The notes: a model not told the origin generated them from the sequence alone. Counted from the first letter of the stretch, positions 6,914 through 13,468 are shown. The stretch is 13,468 bases of DNA from an uncultured Granulosicoccaceae bacterium (GCA_937951695.1 CALFBL010000040.1:1-13468); one strand, 5' to 3'. Numbers and translations are program-made.

Positions 6914-7711
6914 CTACCCAGCGTCGGGGGTTTCGTTGTGGGCGCCTTGGATGGCGGTTTGGTTTACCCGATCAATTTTGCCGGCGTCAACGGGTTCATC
7001 AACCGATGCCTGGTTGTCCGCTTGGCGAACCAGTTGAGGGTTGCGCTGTGCGTACAGCGGATCGATCGACTTGCCGTTATGTATCAATTCGAAGTGCAGA
7101 TGCGGCCCGGTGGATCGACCGGTGTTGCCCACACGACCGATGACTTGTCCGCGTTTGACCTGGGTGCCTTCTTTCATATTCGGCGCATAGCGGTGCAGAT
7201 GCGCGTAGACCGATGAGAACCCATCGGCGTGACGGATGCGCAGGTAGTTGCCATAGCTGGTGCTGGTGTAGCGGTGGGCGATCACACCATCGCCGGCGGC
7301 GTACACCTCGGTACCGGTCGGGGCGGCGTAGTCAATACCGTTGTGCTTGCGCGGTTCGTGCGTGCCGGTGGGGTTCACCCGAAACCCGTACTCGGACATC
7401 AATACGCCTCTAGCCAGAGGCTTGGTCAGAAAATTATGCTCAGGCGGTTTGCTTCGAGGTGTGCGATGGCTGGGTGCGTTAACGATGACTCTGGATTCAA
7501 GCTGCGGTTCGAGGGCTGCGTCGTAATCGGCGGGAAGTGGTACGTATTCGGTTATTGGGTGCCGGTAAGCGTCGTCTGTAATTGGTGGAATACCCGCGCC
7601 CGAATTCGGGGATTGCAGGGCACACCCAGTGCTAACACCGAGGCTGACGCTGGTGATAACAAGAAATATCGGGCGTGTATTCAATCCGCGGTGTGCCCAG
7701 TCAACTAGCAT
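6914..7711 (-). CDS. M23 family metallopeptidase, probable envelope-anchored murein hydrolase
   Basis: M23 (lysostaphin-fold) peptidases cut peptide cross-links in peptidoglycan or regulate amidases. From the ATG at 7711 the protein has 265 residues: an N-terminal signal segment (PIFLVITSVSLGVSTGC, about 14-30), a proline-rich linker (about 40-95), and the peptidase domain with zinc ligands H123 and D127 (HNGID), the catalytic YAHLH (169-173) and HLH at 204-206. All active-site residues are present. The cysteine after STG could be a lipidation site, but serine at -3 is unusual for a lipobox, so a cleaved or uncleaved signal is also possible. A GTG 66 bases upstream gives a longer frame. I rejected it because it adds 22 polar residues before the signal and has no Shine-Dalgarno. 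The tail after the domain is polar and of unknown role. Confidence 0.85.
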   Translation of the reverse strand: MLVDWAHRGLNTRPIFLVITSVSLGVSTGCALQSPNSGAGIPPITDDAYRHPITEYVPLPADYDAALEPQLESRVIVNAPSHRTPRSKPPEHNFLTKPLARGVLMSEYGFRVNPTGTHEPRKHNGIDYAAPTGTEVYAAGDGVIAHRYTSTSYGNYLRIRHADGFSSVYAHLHRYAPNMKEGTQVKRGQVIGRVGNTGRSTGPHLHFELIHNGKSIDPLYAQRNPQLVRQADNQASVDEPVDAGKIDRVNQTAIQGAHNETPDAG

Positions 7712-7797
7712 TCGAGGTGCCCGGTCCTGTAAGACAAAAGAGGTGCGTAAATTAACAAAATTTTCTGATGAGAGCACTCATCGCTACTTCCATTGTG

Positions 7798-7803
7798 TTT
7801 ATA
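7798..7803 (-). promoter_or_regulatory. possible -10 box for the M23 peptidase gene
   Basis: TATAAA on the minus strand, about 87 bases before the chosen ATG at 7711. No convincing -35 hexamer lies 16-18 bases upstream. The leader would contain a six-base-pair hairpin (7768-7783). Weak, sequence-only evidence. Confidence 0.25.
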
Positions 7804-7838
7804 TGTAACGCTTCTACTGCTCAGCGTCCTGCCCTGCC

Positions 7839-8405
7839 ATGTCAGAACCTGACCCAGGTTCCAAACCCGATCGCCCCTTGAATACTCGGCCTGGTGGCTC
7901 GTCTGATAACCATGCCAAGCGTAAGGCCGACCCAGACTCGATGTGGTCACCGACCGGCGAAGATTCGATTTGGTCGTCCAAGTACGACCAGACACCGAAC
8001 AAAATGCGTGAGCGCATGAGCAGCGGGCCGAGCATACCGCAGGTGAAAAAAACGCGCATCCAAGCAATATTAACTGCTTTGCCGGTGTTGATGCTGGCAG
8101 GCGGATTATTGTTTCAGTGGCACGGGGATCGACGCCAAGCGAATAACCCGCCGATCATCGCTCAGCAATTGGTGCTCGATGGCGCCTTCGATCGCATTAC
8201 CCCAAGGGGGGATAAGGCCCGTGGCAAGCATTATTTGTGGTTACGTACAGAAGATCGCACCCGTCCGATTCGCCTGACCTACGAACAAAAGCGCGCCTTG
8301 TTGCAAACCGGCTATACACCCGGTGAATTACTGGTTGTTACCGCAGCGCCGAGTGTTGCGGGATCGACGGTGCTGTGGCTGGTGCAGGTGTCAACTCGCC
8401 AGTGA
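7839..8405 (+). CDS. single-span membrane protein of unknown function
   Basis: I do not recognise this 188-residue protein. Residues 1-70 are hydrophilic and rich in P, S, D and K, and probably disordered. They contain two similar short motifs, DSMWSP (33-38) and DSIWSS (42-47). A basic patch (KKTR, 70-73) precedes one hydrophobic helix (about 74-93), giving a predicted cytoplasmic N-terminus. Residues 108-188 look like a small folded periplasmic domain with alternating strands (for example KHYLWLR, IRLTYEQKR, ELLVVTAAP, TVLWLVQV). The frame is open for only ten codons upstream of the ATG and offers no other start. No Shine-Dalgarno is visible. Its end overlaps the end of the histidine kinase gene on the other strand by 15 bases. 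Base composition is like that of its neighbours. Expression is plausible but unproven. Confidence 0.65.
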   Translation: MSEPDPGSKPDRPLNTRPGGSSDNHAKRKADPDSMWSPTGEDSIWSSKYDQTPNKMRERMSSGPSIPQVKKTRIQAILTALPVLMLAGGLLFQWHGDRRQANNPPIIAQQLVLDGAFDRITPRGDKARGKHYLWLRTEDRTRPIRLTYEQKRALLQTGYTPGELLVVTAAPSVAGSTVLWLVQVSTRQ

Positions 8406-9923
8406 TGCCAGCGCTGGGGCGAACACTTCTTTAGGCGGTGGCGTAGAGCGCACCTTCTTGAAACTGATGGTGGTCTTCAAGCCAGGCTCGTGGTCTTCCA
8501 GCACCAGTGACGCACCGTGAATTCTGACCACCGCTTGTACCAGGCTCAAACCCAATCCATTGCCCGGCGAATTTCTCTCGTTTTCCAAGCGGACAAAACG
8601 TTCGAATACGCGAGAGCGTTCAGCGACGGGAATGCCCGGTCCGTTATCGGCAACGGTGATGGTAAAACTCTCACTGTCACCCTTTAAGCTTAGTTCTACA
8701 TGGCCATGGGAGCGGGTGTATTTGATGGAGTTATCGAGTAGGTTAGTGATGCACTGTGCAATGAGATGTTTATTACAGTGATACATCGGGGCACCCTCAA
8801 TGGTGCAGGTAAACTGTAACCCCGAATCTTCTGCCACCGCCTCGTACAGTTCGGTTAATTCGGAGATCAGGTCAGCGATGTCGGCGTCGGCCCATTCAAC
8901 CGCGTCGATACCTGCTTCTAGACGCGCGATGCTTAACATCGAATTAAAGGTTTGAATCAGGCTGTCCGCGTCTCCGATGGCTTCTTCCATCACTGCACGA
9001 TAGTTTGCATTATCACGCTCCTCCAGCAGTGTGACTTCAAGCCGGTTACGCAGACGCGTTAAGGGGCTGCGTAAATCGTGTGCCACGTTGTTGGTAACTT
9101 GTTGCATGCCGCTCATCAAGTCTTCTATGCGATTGAGCATTTGATTGATCTTGGTGGAGACCTCATCAAATTCATCGTCACGTTCGGTGACTGCCAGGCG
9201 CCTGGATAAGTCCCCCCCCATGATGCCCGAAGTTGCACGGTTCACCGCATCGATGCGGCGCAGCACGCTCGAACCAATCCACATGCCGCCGAACAACGAG
9301 AACAGTATGGTTAAGATGGTGGCGCCAACGACCAACACAAAGGTGTGATCGAGCAGCGCTTTCTCATCGCTGATCTCATGACCGATGGTGAGTTTTAGAC
9401 CATTGGAGAGTTGGGTTTCGGCAACTCGCACCGGGTTGTAGGCGCGGCTACTGCCCGGCGGCAAATCGGCGACGTCTCCCATATTTCGTGTGGTGTGAGA
9501 GCGCGTCGATTTAAGCCGGATGGGCATTTTTTCATCGTTACTACCATCGGATGAAATGCTTGCGGTATCGCTGTGCGCCAAATAGTAAAACCGGCCGTAG
9601 GTGTCGATCTGGTTGCGTCGTTGAATGGCTTCGAGTAATTCGGGTAAGGCACCGGACTTGTAAAGATTGATGAGAAAATCGGTTTCAAGACGCAGACGGG
9701 TATCAACCTGCGATTCTATCTGGTCCCGGGTCGACCAATAGATAAAACTCAACGTGGCCCCGGACAGCGCGCTGAACAAAATGGCGTAAATAACGGCAAG
9801 ACGAAAGGCGGAGGTACGGAATAAACGCTTGGTGATCAGCCAATGACGGAACGCGCGGCGATAACGCGACCGACGTCGCCGCCAAGGGGCGAATTTAGTT
9901 ATTGCTTGGGGAGTAGATACCAT
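8391..9923 (-). CDS. two-component sensor histidine kinase
   Basis: This is an inner-membrane kinase that should phosphorylate the response regulator encoded just upstream. The 510 residues comprise a strongly basic N-terminus (15-41), TM1 (about 42-63), a periplasmic sensor region of about 130 residues, TM2 (about 194-217), a HAMP linker (about 218-270), the H-box VAHDLRSPLTRLRNR (280-294, phosphorylated H282), the N-box NLLDNSIKY (394-402), the G1 box DNGPGIP (426-432), the F-box ERF (441-443) and the G2 box GNGLGLS (454-460). All catalytic boxes are intact. The sensor region has no ligand motif I can name. The start ATG has no good Shine-Dalgarno. The HAMP coding region contains a run of eight G (9212-9219). 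The C-terminal tail overlaps the convergent membrane-protein gene by 15 bases. Confidence 0.93.
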   Translation of the reverse strand: MVSTPQAITKFAPWRRRRSRYRRAFRHWLITKRLFRTSAFRLAVIYAILFSALSGATLSFIYWSTRDQIESQVDTRLRLETDFLINLYKSGALPELLEAIQRRNQIDTYGRFYYLAHSDTASISSDGSNDEKMPIRLKSTRSHTTRNMGDVADLPPGSSRAYNPVRVAETQLSNGLKLTIGHEISDEKALLDHTFVLVVGATILTILFSLFGGMWIGSSVLRRIDAVNRATSGIMGGDLSRRLAVTERDDEFDEVSTKINQMLNRIEDLMSGMQQVTNNVAHDLRSPLTRLRNRLEVTLLEERDNANYRAVMEEAIGDADSLIQTFNSMLSIARLEAGIDAVEWADADIADLISELTELYEAVAEDSGLQFTCTIEGAPMYHCNKHLIAQCITNLLDNSIKYTRSHGHVELSLKGDSESFTITVADNGPGIPVAERSRVFERFVRLENERNSPGNGLGLSLVQAVVRIHGASLVLEDHEPGLKTTISFKKVRSTPPPKEVFAPALASLAS

Positions 9924-9992
9924 AGCTGAAGATGCTACCTTAACCGACTGCTCCGGTACGCGAACCCGATTTACAAGTCAGGAAGGCGGGTG

Positions 9993-10029
9993 GGCCTGTA
10001 CGTCCATCAGGGTGACCAGACGTACAGCC
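9993..10029. repeat. inverted repeat between response regulator and kinase genes
   Basis: CTGTACGTC (9996-10004) and GACGTACAG (10019-10027) are perfect nine-base inverted arms around a 14-base loop. Allowing one bulged base, the stem extends by three more pairs. The loop itself contains GGTGACC. No T-run follows on either strand, so it is not a standard terminator. It lies in the 115-base gap between the two genes and would form a stable hairpin in their joint message. Confidence 0.6.
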
Positions 10030-10038
10030 TAACGCTTA

Positions 10039-10734
10039 CTACATCGCGTTAACGCTGTCAGCGATTTCCTGCAGCTTGTAACCAGCGCCTCGAACCGTGT
10101 GCAGCAACGGTGATGCAAAATCTTTGTCGATCTTGCTGCGCAAGCGGCTGATTTGAACATCGATGACGTTGGTTTGCGGGTCAAAATGATAGTCCCACAC
10201 GTTCTCCAGTAACATGCTGCGGGTGACCACCTGTCCGGTGTGCTGCATTAAATACTCCAGCAATCGAAATTCACGCGGCTGCAGATTGATGCTCCGCCCG
10301 GCGCGCGTCACCTTATGCTTGATCAGGTCCAGAGTGAGATCTCCCACGTGCAGAACTGTGCCCTGGACACCGCTGTGCGCACGCCTTGTCAGTGCCTGCA
10401 AACGGGCGGTGAGCTCGCTGAGCGAGTACGGTTTGGTAAGGTAGTCGTCACCACCGGCTTTCAGCCCTGTAACGCGTTCGTCGACGTCATCGAGCGCACT
10501 GAGAATCAAAACCGGCACCATATTACCTTTTCGTCTGATTTCTTCAATCACCGACAAGCCATCGCGCTTGGGCAACATCCGATCGACAATCAGCGCATCG
10601 TAGGCATTGGATATCGCTAGGGACAAACCGCGGTCACCGTCGGCTGCGTGATCGATGTCATGACCACTCTCAGTCAAGCCCTTCACCAGGTACGTGGCGG
10701 CTTCGATGTCATCTTCAACTAGTAAAATTCTCAT
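10039..10734 (-). CDS. OmpR/PhoB family response regulator
   Basis: This is a 231-residue DNA-binding regulator and the partner of the downstream kinase. The receiver domain (1-115) has the acidic pocket E7/D8/D9, phospho-acceptor D51 (in LIVDRMLP), S79 and K101 (in DDYLTKPY). A short linker leads to a winged-helix effector domain (about 125-225) with the transactivation and recognition features LQPREFRLLEYLM (151-163) and TNVIDVQISRLRSKID (188-203), and the C-terminal hairpin TVRGAGYKL. All key residues are intact. It is divergent from the DegP/DegQ-type protease gene across about 140 bases, so it may act on that shared region. The strongest Shine-Dalgarno upstream (AAGGA, 10751-10755) is placed for a four-codon frame that ends on the regulator's own ATG, not for the regulator itself. 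Confidence 0.94.
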   Translation of the reverse strand: MRILLVEDDIEAATYLVKGLTESGHDIDHAADGDRGLSLAISNAYDALIVDRMLPKRDGLSVIEEIRRKGNMVPVLILSALDDVDERVTGLKAGGDDYLTKPYSLSELTARLQALTRRAHSGVQGTVLHVGDLTLDLIKHKVTRAGRSINLQPREFRLLEYLMQHTGQVVTRSMLLENVWDYHFDPQTNVIDVQISRLRSKIDKDFASPLLHTVRGAGYKLQEIADSVNAM

Positions 10735-10876
10735 GTTGACCCCATGTTTATCCTTGGTGGTATTGATGCTGCCCGTTTGTTTCTGTTCCGCAACAATCAG
10801 CGGCGTAATGAAACGTCGAGCGCGTCAGCGCACTCAGTACAGAACTTAAAGACATCAAGTAGGAGTACCAAGCCCT

Positions 10877-12343
10877 ATGTTAGTAACGACAGTGATGACT
10901 TCGAACAATTCAACGTCCTCGAGAGTCATGACAATAATGAATAGACACAGTTCAAGAATATCCCGAAAACCCATGTTTTGGTTGGTAGCGCTGCAAATCT
11001 TTGCGATCACCTCGGTTTGGGGCGGCGAATTGCCCGATTTCAGCGCCCTCATTGAACAAGAAGGTGACGCAGTCGTAAAAATTTCTGTGGTGACAGAATC
11101 CCGTCCCGCAAGCTTTCAAGGCATTCCAGGGCTCGATCTGGATAATATCCCGCCAGGATTGCTACCTTTTCTGGAACAACTGCCGCAGAACCCCGGTAAC
11201 CGCGGAACCGGTAATGGCAGCGGTTTTATCATCTCCTCAGATGGCTACGTCATCACTAACGCGCACGTAGTCGACGAGGCCTCATCGATCGAGGTCGGTT
11301 TACAAGACCAGCGCCAATATAAGGCAACCCTGGTAGGCAGTGACAAAACCACCGACATCGCCTTATTGAAGCTCAACGCCACCGGGCTCCCAACGGTTCG
11401 CTTTGGTGACTCAGACGATCTGAAAACCGGGCAATGGGTGTTGGCGATTGGCTCACCCTATGGCTTCGAGCACACCGCGACACAAGGCATTGTTTCAGCA
11501 CTGGCCCGCAGTCTCCCTGACGACACGTATGTACCGTTTATTCAAACCGATGTGGCAGTAAACCCGGGAAATTCGGGTGGGCCTTTGTTTAATACCGACG
11601 GCGAAGTAGTCGGGGTTAATTCGCAGATCTTTTCACGCTCGGGCGGTTACCAAGGCTTGTCGTTTGCGATTCCGATCAATGTTGCGATGTCAGTGGCGGA
11701 TCAATTAAAGACTACCGGTTACGCCACGCGTGGCTGGTTGGGCGTGCAGATTCAAACGCTGACTCAGGACTTGGCCGCAGCCTACGATCTCGATCGAGCA
11801 CGAGGCGCGTTTGTCGCCTCGGTTATCGTCGGCAGTCCTGCGCAAAAAGCGGGCTTGCAGGTAGAAGACATCATTTTAAGATTCAACGATAGGCTCGTTC
11901 GCCACGCGGACGCGCTGCCGCCATTGGTTGGGTCGGTGCCGCCCGGAGCCACAGTAGAGTTGGTTGTGCTGCGTAATGGGAAGGAGAGAACCCTAACGGT
12001 TACCATTGAGGCCTTGGAGCAGGATGATGTGGCCAGTGCCGCAGGTGCGCTTGACAGACCCGAGGCCGATCGCCTGGGTGTGGTGGTCGATGACGCCAGC
12101 AGTGATCAATTGGCTGAGCTTAATGTCGAATATGGCGTCGTGGTCGCGCAAGTCATTCCTGGCAGCCCAGCGGCGGCTGCCGGGCTGCGAGCCGGGGATG
12201 TCATCGCTTCGTTAGCGCGCACGCCCATCGATTCGGCTGCAAAGCTTGGTACGGTGATCTCGCGGGTTGATGACGGTAAAGCCATTCCCGTGCGGGTGTA
12301 TCGCGATGGCAATCCGGTGTTTGTGGTTGTGACCTTGTCATAG
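10877..12343 (+). CDS. periplasmic Do-family serine protease (DegP/DegQ/MucD type)
   Basis: This is a trypsin-like protease and chaperone for misfolded envelope proteins. The 488 residues comprise a signal peptide (hydrophobic core about 33-48), the protease domain with triad H130 (TNAHVV), D160 (TTDIALLKL) and S233 (GNSGGPLF), PDZ1 (about 285-380) and PDZ2 (about 398-487). The loop after the N-terminus (PGLDLDNIPPGLLPF) is short, as in DegQ or MucD rather than the long Q-linker of E. coli DegP. The start is uncertain. The ATG at 10877 has AGGAG 11 bases upstream but puts 20 residues before the typical signal start. ATGs at 10928 and 10937 would give a more usual signal peptide (MNRHSSRISRKP). 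Its divergence from the two-component pair suggests envelope-stress control by that regulator. The gene ends at a strong terminator. Confidence 0.93.
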   Translation: MLVTTVMTSNNSTSSRVMTIMNRHSSRISRKPMFWLVALQIFAITSVWGGELPDFSALIEQEGDAVVKISVVTESRPASFQGIPGLDLDNIPPGLLPFLEQLPQNPGNRGTGNGSGFIISSDGYVITNAHVVDEASSIEVGLQDQRQYKATLVGSDKTTDIALLKLNATGLPTVRFGDSDDLKTGQWVLAIGSPYGFEHTATQGIVSALARSLPDDTYVPFIQTDVAVNPGNSGGPLFNTDGEVVGVNSQIFSRSGGYQGLSFAIPINVAMSVADQLKTTGYATRGWLGVQIQTLTQDLAAAYDLDRARGAFVASVIVGSPAQKAGLQVEDIILRFNDRLVRHADALPPLVGSVPPGATVELVVLRNGKERTLTVTIEALEQDDVASAAGALDRPEADRLGVVVDDASSDQLAELNVEYGVVVAQVIPGSPAAAAGLRAGDVIASLARTPIDSAAKLGTVISRVDDGKAIPVRVYRDGNPVFVVVTLS

Positions 12344-12358
12344 CTGTACGGCCCGAGC

Positions 12359-12390
12359 AAAAAAAGGCGCTCTTGAAGGGCGCCTTTTTT
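12359..12390. terminator. bidirectional Rho-independent terminator
   Basis: The stem GGCGCTC (12366-12372) pairs with GGGCGCC (12378-12384), with one G-T pair, around the loop TTGAA. Seven A precede it and six T follow, so it can terminate both the protease message (plus) and the convergent VC0807-family message (minus). It lies 15 bases after the protease stop and 17 before the other stop. Confidence 0.88.
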
Positions 12391-12407
12391 CGCTCATACA
12401 AACTGTT

Positions 12408-13145
12408 TTAAGAGTCAGCTTTGTTCGACTTCTCTGACTCTTCCCCACCGACGATGACTTGCTCGAGCGTTAAGTCGGTGAGCTTACTGATGGTGCGCCA
12501 GATGTAATAGAAAATGGCGAACATCAACAGCATGGACGGAATGGCGATAACCGGATACGACAGTAACGTCATGCGCCCCAGTTCGTTGTTGAAGGCTTCG
12601 GTACCACTGTCGCTGGTGACGATCGTTTTCGCCAAAACATAATTGGCAACGGCTGAGAACACAAACGTGCACGCGAAAAACAGGTTGGCACGATCAAGGC
12701 GTTGGGAAAACAACTGTTCATTACCGCGCTCCTTCAGAACATCGTTAACTCGGCCTACTTGCACAATTGCGGGGTTATACAATAACTTTTTTACCACCGA
12801 GAACCCAAAATAGTTAGCAACCAAGATACCCATGCCAATGATCAGTGGTATCGCGGCTTCTTTAACTGCCAGCCACTGTGCATCCAATTTAAGTAAACCG
12901 ATACTACCGGTCAGTAGCACGCTGACCACACCGAGGATGGCCACGTAATTCTTGGTGCCGTTCTTCAGCAGATCGTAGATGCCCCACGCAATGGGGAAAG
13001 CCAACGCGAATACCAGCGCGCCGGTGGCGCCCAGTTTGTCGTCGCCACTTAGCTTCATCAAGATAAAAGAGGGCAGCGCGATGCTGACAATCAGATCGAT
13101 GAGGGGGCTTTGTTTTTTACGAGCGGTAGGTTCTGTAGCAGTCAC
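12408..13145 (-). CDS. VC0807-family integral membrane protein
   Basis: The 245-residue protein resembles the VC0807 family of uncharacterised inner-membrane proteins found in gammaproteobacteria. Recognisable stretches are IVSIALPSFILMKLSG (19-34), LVFALAFPIAWGIY (44-57), VLLTGSIGLLKLDAQWLAVKEAA (76-98), YNPAIVQV (123-130) and ELGRMTLLSYPVIAIPSML (188-206). About six membrane helices are predicted: 15-31, 40-58, 66-84, 98-115, 153-172 and 194-217. A loop of roughly 35 residues separates helices four and five, and the tail is acidic. Function is unknown and no catalytic motif is visible. The start is GTG with no clear Shine-Dalgarno. I kept it because the conserved region begins soon after and no ATG exists upstream in frame before the promoter. 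A perfect TATAAT lies 30 bases upstream. Confidence 0.85.
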   Translation of the reverse strand: MTATEPTARKKQSPLIDLIVSIALPSFILMKLSGDDKLGATGALVFALAFPIAWGIYDLLKNGTKNYVAILGVVSVLLTGSIGLLKLDAQWLAVKEAAIPLIIGMGILVANYFGFSVVKKLLYNPAIVQVGRVNDVLKERGNEQLFSQRLDRANLFFACTFVFSAVANYVLAKTIVTSDSGTEAFNNELGRMTLLSYPVIAIPSMLLMFAIFYYIWRTISKLTDLTLEQVIVGGEESEKSNKADS

Positions 13146-13174
13146 GGGAGAGCTGTTGTGGCGGTTTATTCGTA

Positions 13175-13180
13175 ATTATA
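13175..13180 (-). promoter_or_regulatory. -10 box of the VC0807-family gene
   Basis: A perfect TATAAT on the minus strand, 30 bases before the GTG start and just downstream of a terminator. No good -35 hexamer is present at 16-18 bases. That position is instead occupied by the GTCAGCTAAA repeat, so an activator may be needed. Confidence 0.5.
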
Positions 13181-13192
13181 CCGTCGACGGGG

Positions 13193-13266
13193 TTTAGCTG
13201 ACGTGAAGCTGGCACAAAAAAGGCCGATGCCCCAAGGTAAGGGCATCGACCCGTGCTTTAGCTGAC
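13193..13266. repeat. ten-base direct repeat flanking a terminator
   Basis: TTTAGCTGAC occurs at 13193-13202 and 13257-13266, in the same orientation, 64 bases apart. A looser match continues beyond it (TCGA in both copies). The copies bracket the minus-strand terminator, and one copy sits at the -35 position of the downstream promoter. Confidence 0.5.
13216..13251 (-). terminator. Rho-independent terminator of an unassigned minus-strand transcript
   Basis: On the minus strand an 11-base-pair stem (arms 13241-13251 and 13222-13232, one G-T pair) encloses an eight-base loop and is followed by six T. It must serve a transcript coming from the right, yet no ordinary gene ends there within the window. 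The only reading frame before it is the 16-codon candidate. Confidence 0.82.
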
Positions 13267-13306
13267 AGAATCAGCCCGTTTCGAACGTTTCAAGGAAGAG
13301 GGTTAG

Positions 13307-13357
13307 TCAGCCTATTCTCGCTCGGAACTGATCAGCCATTAGTAAAACACTAGACAT
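13307..13357 (-). CDS. candidate 16-residue micro-ORF with extended Shine-Dalgarno
   Basis: The frame encodes MSSVLLMADQFRARIG and stops at TGA. Ten bases before it, GGAGGTGATC (13360-13369), match the anti-Shine-Dalgarno end of 16S rRNA without a gap, and GGAGG is seven bases from the ATG, which is ideal spacing. A terminator follows about 55 bases later. I know no family for this peptide. It could be a small protein, a leader peptide controlling read-through into the VC0807-family gene, or a chance frame inside a small RNA. Coding potential cannot be judged from 16 codons. Confidence 0.35.
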   Translation of the reverse strand: MSSVLLMADQFRARIG

Positions 13358-13468
13358 GTGATCACCTCCCTTGCGTAGTTTATCGGGACACTGAAGTTAG
13401 CACGAACTCAAGCGATGCGCGCGATTTTTAAGACGTTGCGGCCCGTATTTCACCACTGTTTGTGACAG

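Larger units (their letters stand above)
13146..13468. other. gene-poor right end: promoter box, terminator, micro-ORF candidate
   Basis: No conventional gene is visible in these 323 bases. On the minus strand, read from the right edge, the stretch holds an unassigned AT-rich segment, a 16-codon frame with a very long Shine-Dalgarno match, a small hairpin (13261-13275), a strong terminator and a TATAAT box for the VC0807-family gene. The hexamer GGCTGA occurs three times on the minus strand between 13271 and 13337. Confidence 0.6.

Noticed and set aside
7229..7708. 159-residue plus-strand frame opposite the M23 gene.
   Set aside because: Antisense shadow of a gene with all catalytic motifs; no signal of its own.
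7768..7783. GATGAG and CTCATC hairpin upstream of the M23 gene, considered as a terminator.
   Set aside because: The stem has only six base pairs and no immediate T-run on either strand (AGAAAATTTTG follows on minus). It may be a leader hairpin at most.
10842..10847. GAACTT upstream of the protease gene, resembling a sigma-E -35 element.
   Set aside because: No TCTGA/TCAAA-type -10 at the right distance, and the start would fall inside or past the ribosome binding site.
13360..13370. GATCACCTCCC on the plus strand looks like the 3' end of 16S rRNA.
   Set aside because: The upstream bases do not continue as 16S (no GTAACCGTAGG-type sequence). On the minus strand the same bases make sense as a Shine-Dalgarno.

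Overview
The window looks like ordinary chromosome of a free-living gammaproteobacterium. The pointers are a zinc-type bL31, RNase PH beside a divergent yicC, an rph-rdgB-hemW run, an RluE-type pseudouridine synthase, a VC0807-type membrane protein and a bacterial sodium channel of the kind common in marine and halophilic proteobacteria. I cannot name the genus. There are no tRNA or rRNA genes, insertion sequences, phage genes or CRISPR repeats.

Left part, minus strand (1-5047). Reading in the direction of transcription, the genes are rph (RNase PH), rdgB (XTP/dITP pyrophosphatase), hemW (heme chaperone), rpmE (ribosomal protein bL31), a secreted SNase-fold nuclease, a stand-alone 5'-3' exonuclease and rluE (cut by the window edge). 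rph-rdgB-hemW is a tight unit for RNA end trimming, nucleotide-pool cleaning and heme delivery. rpmE has its own putative promoter and a clear terminator. The two nucleases and rluE follow that terminator closely, and the last two genes overlap.

Middle part (5149-8405). yicC runs divergently from rph and is followed by a voltage-gated sodium channel (BacNav, NavMs-like filter). A minus-strand M23 peptidase, probably a membrane-anchored cell-wall hydrolase, converges on the channel gene. Divergent from the peptidase is an unrecognised single-span membrane protein, whose end overlaps the end of the histidine kinase gene.

Right part (8391-13468). An OmpR-type response regulator and its histidine kinase lie on the minus strand, divergent from a periplasmic DegP/DegQ-type protease. 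This suggests an envelope-stress module. A bidirectional terminator separates the protease from a VC0807-family membrane protein. The last 320 bases hold a perfect -10 box, a strong minus-strand terminator and a 16-codon reading frame preceded by an exceptionally long Shine-Dalgarno match. That frame is the least explained element in the window.
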